From the NCBI RefSeq assembly GCF_004118935.1, contig NZ_CP035375.1:2170001-2234000 (forward strand): a stretch of 64,000 nucleotides of DNA. The letters run 5' to 3'. A model generated the notes under the pieces. That model was given only the letters and a program-made list of their open reading frames with translations. It did no database searches and was not told the origin of the DNA. Positions 60,154 to 64,000 of this stretch are shown piece by piece. Made by a program: the position numbers and the translations under genes. The DNA comes from Salinibacterium sp. UTAS2018. Lineage in GTDB: Bacteria; Actinomycetota; Actinomycetes; Actinomycetales; Microbacteriaceae. The first letter of the stretch is position 1, and each line of letters begins with the position of its first letter.

Positions 60154-60990
60154 GTGGTCGCCGCCGCGATCATTCTCGGAGTCATTGCCATTCTCTTGGC
60201 GTGGCCCGTGCCGGCGATCCTGCCCGGCGCACGGTGGGCCTATCGTCGCCCGACTCTCGGATTACTGGTGTGGCAACTCGTGGCCCTCATCGGTGGCTTC
60301 AGCATGATCGGTTCTCTCGTGCTGCTCGGGGCGGCGACCTTCGCCACCGACCTTCCGGATACCGCAACCGGCATGTGGCGTTTCGTCACCCACAATGAGC
60401 TCCCCGAGGGCTCCTCGGTGTGGTCGTTGCTCGCTCTCTCAGGAGCGCTCTTTCTCACCGCGCACTTGCTGCTCAACCTGCTCGTCACTGTCGTCTACGC
60501 CGAACGCGAGCGCGCCCGCCACTCGCAGTTGATCACGCTCCTCAGCGAACCAATGACTGACCGCCCCGGCACGCGCGTGATCAACACTCCGGCCCCCGTC
60601 GCCTACTGCCTGCCCGGCGCGCTCACCTCCATCACCGTGCTGAGCGCCGGCCTGCTGCAGCTGCTCGATGAAGAAGAGCTGCAGGCCGTGATCGAACACG
60701 AACGTGCGCACGTGCGGTTACGGCACGACATCGTGTTGATCTTCTTCACCGCGTGGAAGCTGTCACTGCCCTGGCTTCCCACCGCCCGAAACGCCTCGCG
60801 AGAAGTGGCCCTTCTTCTTGAAATGCACGCGGACGACAACGCCCTCGCGCGCGTCACGCGCGGCAGCCTCGCCCGCGCCATCACCGTTGTCTCCGAAGGC
60901 GGAGCTCTTCCCCAGCGCAGCGAACTCTCCGCCGCCCTGCCGGAATCGACGCCCAAGGAACTGCGCGCTCGGCTTCTTCGGCTCGCTTAG
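60154..60990 (+). CDS. M56 family metallopeptidase (BlaR1-like, no sensor domain)
   Basis: A 278-residue protein with about four membrane helices and the zinc site HERAH in EELQAVIEHERAHVRLRHD near residue 180. It lacks the penicillin-binding sensor domain of BlaR1. Starts at GTG 60154, two bases after the blaI stop. It would cleave or regulate BlaI; what signal triggers it is unknown. Confidence 0.85.
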   Translation: MVAAAIILGVIAILLAWPVPAILPGARWAYRRPTLGLLVWQLVALIGGFSMIGSLVLLGAATFATDLPDTATGMWRFVTHNELPEGSSVWSLLALSGALFLTAHLLLNLLVTVVYAERERARHSQLITLLSEPMTDRPGTRVINTPAPVAYCLPGALTSITVLSAGLLQLLDEEELQAVIEHERAHVRLRHDIVLIFFTAWKLSLPWLPTARNASREVALLLEMHADDNALARVTRGSLARAITVVSEGGALPQRSELSAALPESTPKELRARLLRLA

Positions 60991-61026
60991 CGTCTCCGCT
61001 CCAGTCCGCCTTAATGACGACTAGAA

Positions 61027-61045
61027 AGACCCCCGTTTGGGGTCT
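61027..61045 (+). terminator. Possible terminator after the M56 gene
   Basis: AGACCCC (61027-61033) and GGGGTCT (61039-61045) form a 7-bp stem with a 5-base loop. There is no U-tract. Weak. Confidence 0.4.
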
Positions 61046-61131
61046 AGCGTTCAAGTAGAGAGAAAGTTTCAGACTTTTTCTCACGCTACACAGTCGCACT
61101 AACCAGCAGAACTGAAAGCAAGGGGGCAGTC

Positions 61132-61389
61132 ATGAACAGAAAAATAATCGGGTGGGTGGTCGTTCTTCTCGCGAGCCTCACCGCCGCTGCGGGCGCTGCC
61201 GTCTGGCTGATCGTGGCCGGCGCTGGGCTTGAGCTGGCTGCGGGCATCCCTCCACTCCCGACCCTGTCGTTGGCTGTTTCGGCTCTGCTGGCAATCGTTT
61301 CGAGCATTGTGCTCATCCGGGCAGAGCTGCCTCCTCACCGCTCTCATATGCGTGCGACCTACATCTCGCATCGCACCGGAGCAGCCTAA
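61132..61389 (+). CDS. Small membrane protein (85 aa)
   Basis: An 85-residue protein with two hydrophobic helices (IIGWVVVLLASLTAAAGAAVWLIVAG and LSLAVSALLAIVSSIVLIRAEL). AGGGGG lies before the ATG. Family unknown. The lipoprotein gene begins 10 bases after its stop and is probably in the same transcript. Confidence 0.6.
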   Translation: MNRKIIGWVVVLLASLTAAAGAAVWLIVAGAGLELAAGIPPLPTLSLAVSALLAIVSSIVLIRAELPPHRSHMRATYISHRTGAA

Positions 61390-61399
61390 ACTCAACGGC

Positions 61400-62257
61400 A
61401 TGACAGTGCGCGCGCCACGATTCTCGTCGCCAGCGATCTGTGTCACTGCGGTGCTCGCGGTTCTTCTCGTGCTGGCCGGATGCTCGGCTGCAGTTCCCCG
61501 TGCGACCGAGACAGACGCCACTCCCACCGCTACCGCCTCACCGACTCTCTTCGCCGCAGGCGCCGTCGCGGACTACCAACTCGGCGGAGCGTACGAGCCC
61601 GACGCTGCCGTCACCGTCGTCGTGCGTGACGCGAGCGAGGAGCCTCTCGCCGGTGCCTATTCCATCTGTTACCTCAACGGGTTCCAGTCGCAACCGGGGG
61701 AGTCGTGGCCAAGCGAGCTGCTGCTGCGCGATGCCGAAGGCGACCCGGTCATTGACGCGAACTGGCCAGACGAGACGCTGCTCGACATCCGTACCGCCGG
61801 CAATCGCGATGCTATCGCCGCACGCTTCGCGCCACTGATTGAGGGCTGCGCGAGCGCGGGGTTCGCGGCCGTGGAGTTCGATAACCTCGACAGCTACGCG
61901 CGCTCCGCCGGGGTTCTTGAGCGGGAGCAGGCGGTGGCCATGGCGATGCTGTTCGTGCAGCTCGGCCACAGTAATGGGCTCGCGGTAGCCCAGAAGAACT
62001 CGGCGGAGATGCTCGGGGAGGCGGCATCCGCCATCGGCTTCGACTTTGCGATCGTCGAGGAGTGCGACCAGTACTCAGAGTGCGGCGACTTCACCGACTT
62101 TTATGGAGAGGCCGTCATCGACATCGAGTACACCGATGAGCTGCGTCGCCCATTCAGCGAGGTGTGTGCGGATGCTGCGACACCGCGCATCACGATGCTG
62201 CGGGATCGCGATCTCACGCCGCCCGGCTCAGCGGAGTACGTGTTCGAGCACTGCTGA
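61400..62257 (+). CDS. Endo-alpha-1,4-polygalactosaminidase (GH114)-like lipoprotein
   Basis: A 285-residue protein from the ATG at 61400 (the frame is open upstream through the small membrane gene). It has a lipobox LVLAGCSAAV, then a GH114/TM1410-like barrel: ADYQLGGAYEPDAAVTVVVRDAS ... AGAYSICYLNGFQSQPGE, DIRTAGNRDAIAARFAPLIEGCASAGFAAVEFDNLDSYARSAGV, and EECDQYSECGDFTDFYG. The expected substrate is an amino-sugar polymer at the cell surface. Confidence 0.82.
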   Translation: MTVRAPRFSSPAICVTAVLAVLLVLAGCSAAVPRATETDATPTATASPTLFAAGAVADYQLGGAYEPDAAVTVVVRDASEEPLAGAYSICYLNGFQSQPGESWPSELLLRDAEGDPVIDANWPDETLLDIRTAGNRDAIAARFAPLIEGCASAGFAAVEFDNLDSYARSAGVLEREQAVAMAMLFVQLGHSNGLAVAQKNSAEMLGEAASAIGFDFAIVEECDQYSECGDFTDFYGEAVIDIEYTDELRRPFSEVCADAATPRITMLRDRDLTPPGSAEYVFEHC

Positions 62258-62271
62258 CCGCATTCTCGCGA

Positions 62272-62326
62272 AGCCAGCCCGGTTGCTGCGGCGAGCCAAT
62301 TCGGCCCGCATTCTCGCCGGGTGGCT
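62272..62326. terminator. Possible bidirectional terminator
   Basis: AGCCAGCCCGG (62272-62282) can pair with CCGGGTGGCT (62317-62326) with one bulge, between the convergent lipoprotein and MFS genes. No U-tract. Weak. Confidence 0.3.
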
Positions 62327-63551
62327 AGTCGGAGACCTTCGGGCCGCGTAGGAACGCGAGCGGCAGGGTGAGCAACGCGATGGCGGCGGCAGCCAAGACG
62401 GCGGGCGGGAACGAGAACGCGGTGGCGAGGGTTCCAATGAGAACTGAGCCGAGCGCGGTACCGAGGTCGAAACCGATGTTCCAGGCGGCGCTGGCGGTGC
62501 CGTACTGCTTGCGCTTCACCGCCGCGAGAGAGATCACCAGCGTGAGGTTTTGCAGGCCACCGTAGGCGATACCGAGAAGCGTCATGCCGACGAGGAACAG
62601 CAGGATGCCGGTCGCATTGGGGTCTCGAACAGCGGCGGCGATCGCCAACAGGCCGACCACCGAGACCACGACCAGGGGCCAGAGGAACCGTTCGGCGCCG
62701 AAGCGGTCAGAAATCCCGCCAATCGACCAGCGCGTGATGGCCGCGCTCAGGGTGAGGAGCGCGAGCGCTCCCGCCGTCGCTGCGGGCGACGAACTCATTT
62801 GCGGAGCGAAGGTGAGCAGGGCACCACCGGCGAGGGTGACGCCGCTGAGCAGAATCATGGGGCGCAGAAGGCTGATCGCCAGAGAGCGGCGCTCAGACTT
62901 TCCACCATCAACGGAGACGACCGGCGTCGCGTCGGTGGGTGGCAAAAGGTCGCGAGCGGCGGACTGCTCGCGAAGCACTCGAGCGAGACGCGGAGCGGAA
63001 CTAATGCCCAGTAGGGGAAGGGCTCCGATCACGAAAACCGCCCAGAACCCGACGGTGTCGGCGAGGAACGATGCGGTCGGTACGAGAATGATCTGCGGAA
63101 CAGCAATCGCTGCGCCGTAGATTCCGACGGCGGCACCGTGCTGGGCGCGATCGACGAGGTTCGCCACGACCGTGGAACCCGTGACGGTGAGGATGCCGAA
63201 GCCGATACCGCGGACGGCCGAGATGGCAAGAATCCAGGCCAGCTGATCAGAGATGATGAGCAAGAGCGCGGGAGCGCCGAGAAGGGCGAGCCCTACCGCC
63301 AGCACGCGGCCGGTGCCGAAACGATCGAGAAGGCGCGGCACGAACGGCTGTGTCATAACCGTCACGATCAGCAGAAGACCATTGACCAGCCCGGAGCCTG
63401 CTTCCGTGGCGCCGCCCTGAACGGCCCACAGGGGGACAACCGGAATCAGGGCGACAAAGCCCCCGAAGCCAGCGGCCGTGAGCACCAGCAGTGCTGGCAT
63501 TCCGGGTGCTCGCCAGACGGGAGTAGGGACATCGACAGAGTTCTGAGTCAC
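62325..63551 (-). CDS. MFS transporter
   Basis: A 408-residue major facilitator with about 12 membrane helices. The family motif A-like region PFVPRLLDRFGTGRVLAVGLALLG and the second-half copy GGISDRFGAERFLWPLVVVSVVG are clear. Export or uptake substrate is unknown. It is downstream of, and separated by 112 bases from, the lactate-dehydrogenase-type gene. Confidence 0.87.
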   Translation of the reverse strand: MTQNSVDVPTPVWRAPGMPALLVLTAAGFGGFVALIPVVPLWAVQGGATEAGSGLVNGLLLIVTVMTQPFVPRLLDRFGTGRVLAVGLALLGAPALLLIISDQLAWILAISAVRGIGFGILTVTGSTVVANLVDRAQHGAAVGIYGAAIAVPQIILVPTASFLADTVGFWAVFVIGALPLLGISSAPRLARVLREQSAARDLLPPTDATPVVSVDGGKSERRSLAISLLRPMILLSGVTLAGGALLTFAPQMSSSPAATAGALALLTLSAAITRWSIGGISDRFGAERFLWPLVVVSVVGLLAIAAAVRDPNATGILLFLVGMTLLGIAYGGLQNLTLVISLAAVKRKQYGTASAAWNIGFDLGTALGSVLIGTLATAFSFPPAVLAAAAIALLTLPLAFLRGPKVSD

Positions 63552-63567
63552 GATGCTTAACCCTATG

Positions 63568-63616
63568 CCCCGCCGGGCTTCAACCGACCTCAGTCAGAAG
63601 CTGAAACCCGGCGGGG
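63568..63616 (-). terminator. Terminator of the L-lactate-dehydrogenase-type gene
   Basis: A 10-bp perfect stem CCCCGCCGGG (63568-63577) with CCCGGCGGGG (63607-63616) and a 29-base loop with inner TTCA/TGAA pairing. Lies just after the minus-strand gene at 63664. A U-tract is not obvious. Confidence 0.55.
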
Positions 63617-63663
63617 GAGAGAACTCGCGCGGCAGCCCACCACAGCCCGCGGCACGAGTGGCC

Positions 63664-64000
63664 TTACTTCTTTACAGCGGCTTTCTTTGTGGCCGGCTTC
63701 TTCGCGGCAGCCTTCGTGGGTGCGGCCTTAGCTGCGGCCGCGGCCGAAGCGGATGCAGCAGCCTTGCGCGGCGCAGCACGCTTGGCGGGAACCGCAGCGG
63801 CGGCGCTCGGCGCGACGGCACGGGGTGCCAGTCGCTGCAGCTGAGTGACGTGCTTGGGCTCGAGCTCTTCGATGCTCGTGACTTCGAGCAGCTTCATGGT
63901 GCGCACGATCTGGTCCGAGAGGATCTCGATGGTGCGGTCGACGCCCTGGCGGCCTCCGGCCATGAGGCCGTAGAGGTAGGCGCGGCCGATGAGGGTGAAC
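63664..64000 (-). CDS. lldD: FMN-dependent alpha-hydroxy-acid (L-lactate) dehydrogenase, C-terminal part, with Ala/Lys-rich tail
   Basis: The gene runs off the end of the window. The visible part begins [27 protein letters not shown] and continues with [28 protein letters not shown], the end of the flavin-binding TIM barrel of LldD-type enzymes. After it comes a 50-residue tail rich in Ala, Lys and Pro ([11 protein letters not shown] ... [11 protein letters not shown]) that is not part of the usual enzyme. The tail resembles histone-H1-like or nucleic-acid/surface-binding tails of Actinobacteria. It could aid membrane or nucleoid association; unproven. Confidence 0.82.
   Translation of the reverse strand, partial: FTLIGRAYLYGLMAGGRQGVDRTIEILSDQIVRTMKLLEVTSIEELEPKHVTQLQRLAPRAVAPSAAAAVPAKRAAPRKAAASASAAAAAKAAPTKAAAKKPATKKAAVKK

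Overview
The window is a high-GC actinobacterial chromosome segment. Dense ATGA/GTGA gene overlaps, frequent GTG starts, CWB2-type wall repeats, a YhgE/Pip protein and a fused CydDC exporter suggest Micrococcales, probably Microbacteriaceae (a Salinibacterium-like genus). The genus is inferred from gene content and was not measured. No rRNA or tRNA genes, CRISPR array or intact insertion sequence were seen.

Layout. (1) 0-13 kb is a catabolic cluster for an amino-acid-like substrate. A leftward operon runs VOC protein, polar amino-acid ABC transporter (ATPase, permease, binding protein), an 894-residue fused flavin dehydrogenase, a DapA-family aldolase/deaminase, a small 2Fe-2S protein and an old-yellow-enzyme. 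It faces a rightward operon of two SDRs and a hydroxyacyl-CoA-type dehydrogenase across an intergenic region with a 22-bp inverted repeat. The dehydrogenase parts resemble opine oxidase and D-hydroxyproline dehydrogenase, but the substrate is not proven. (2) 13-20 kb holds a large secreted wall-binding protein, a small duplicated region with a decayed copy, an MFS exporter and small proteins. (3) 20-23.5 kb is a TetR / degenerate ABC ATPase / YhgE-Pip operon with a perfect TetR-like palindrome. (4) 23.5-32.5 kb is polyamine and arginine metabolism: PotABCD transporter, flavin oxidase, amidohydrolase, Lrp regulator and a DDAH-like hydrolase. (5) 32.5-38.5 kb has mixed housekeeping and membrane proteins (MFS, LtrA, VOC, TM2 protein).

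(6) 38.5-53 kb looks like an accessory or defence island. It contains a DUF3892 protein, a methylase-like/specificity-like protein that lacks the catalytic NPPF motif, hsdM-hsdS-hsdR, a two-gene module (108-aa protein plus membrane GAF protein), orphan HigA-like and HicB-like antitoxins and a complete VapBC pair. It ends with an acyl-CoA dehydrogenase gene whose decayed copy lies beyond a secreted-protein/small-membrane-protein cassette. (7) 53.6-61 kb encodes cytochrome bd oxidase (cydA, cydB, fused cydDC), divergent from a BlaI-type repressor and M56 metalloprotease. Three TTCTAC-N5/6-GTAGAA sites sit between them. (8) 61-64 kb has a GH114-like lipoprotein, an MFS transporter and the 3' end of an L-lactate-dehydrogenase-type flavoprotein with an Ala/Lys-rich tail.

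The most interesting candidates are the catalytically degenerate methylase-like protein leading the type I restriction operon, the small-protein/TM-GAF module beside it, the secreted-protein cassette flanked by acyl-CoA dehydrogenase copies, and the BlaI/M56 control region of cytochrome bd.
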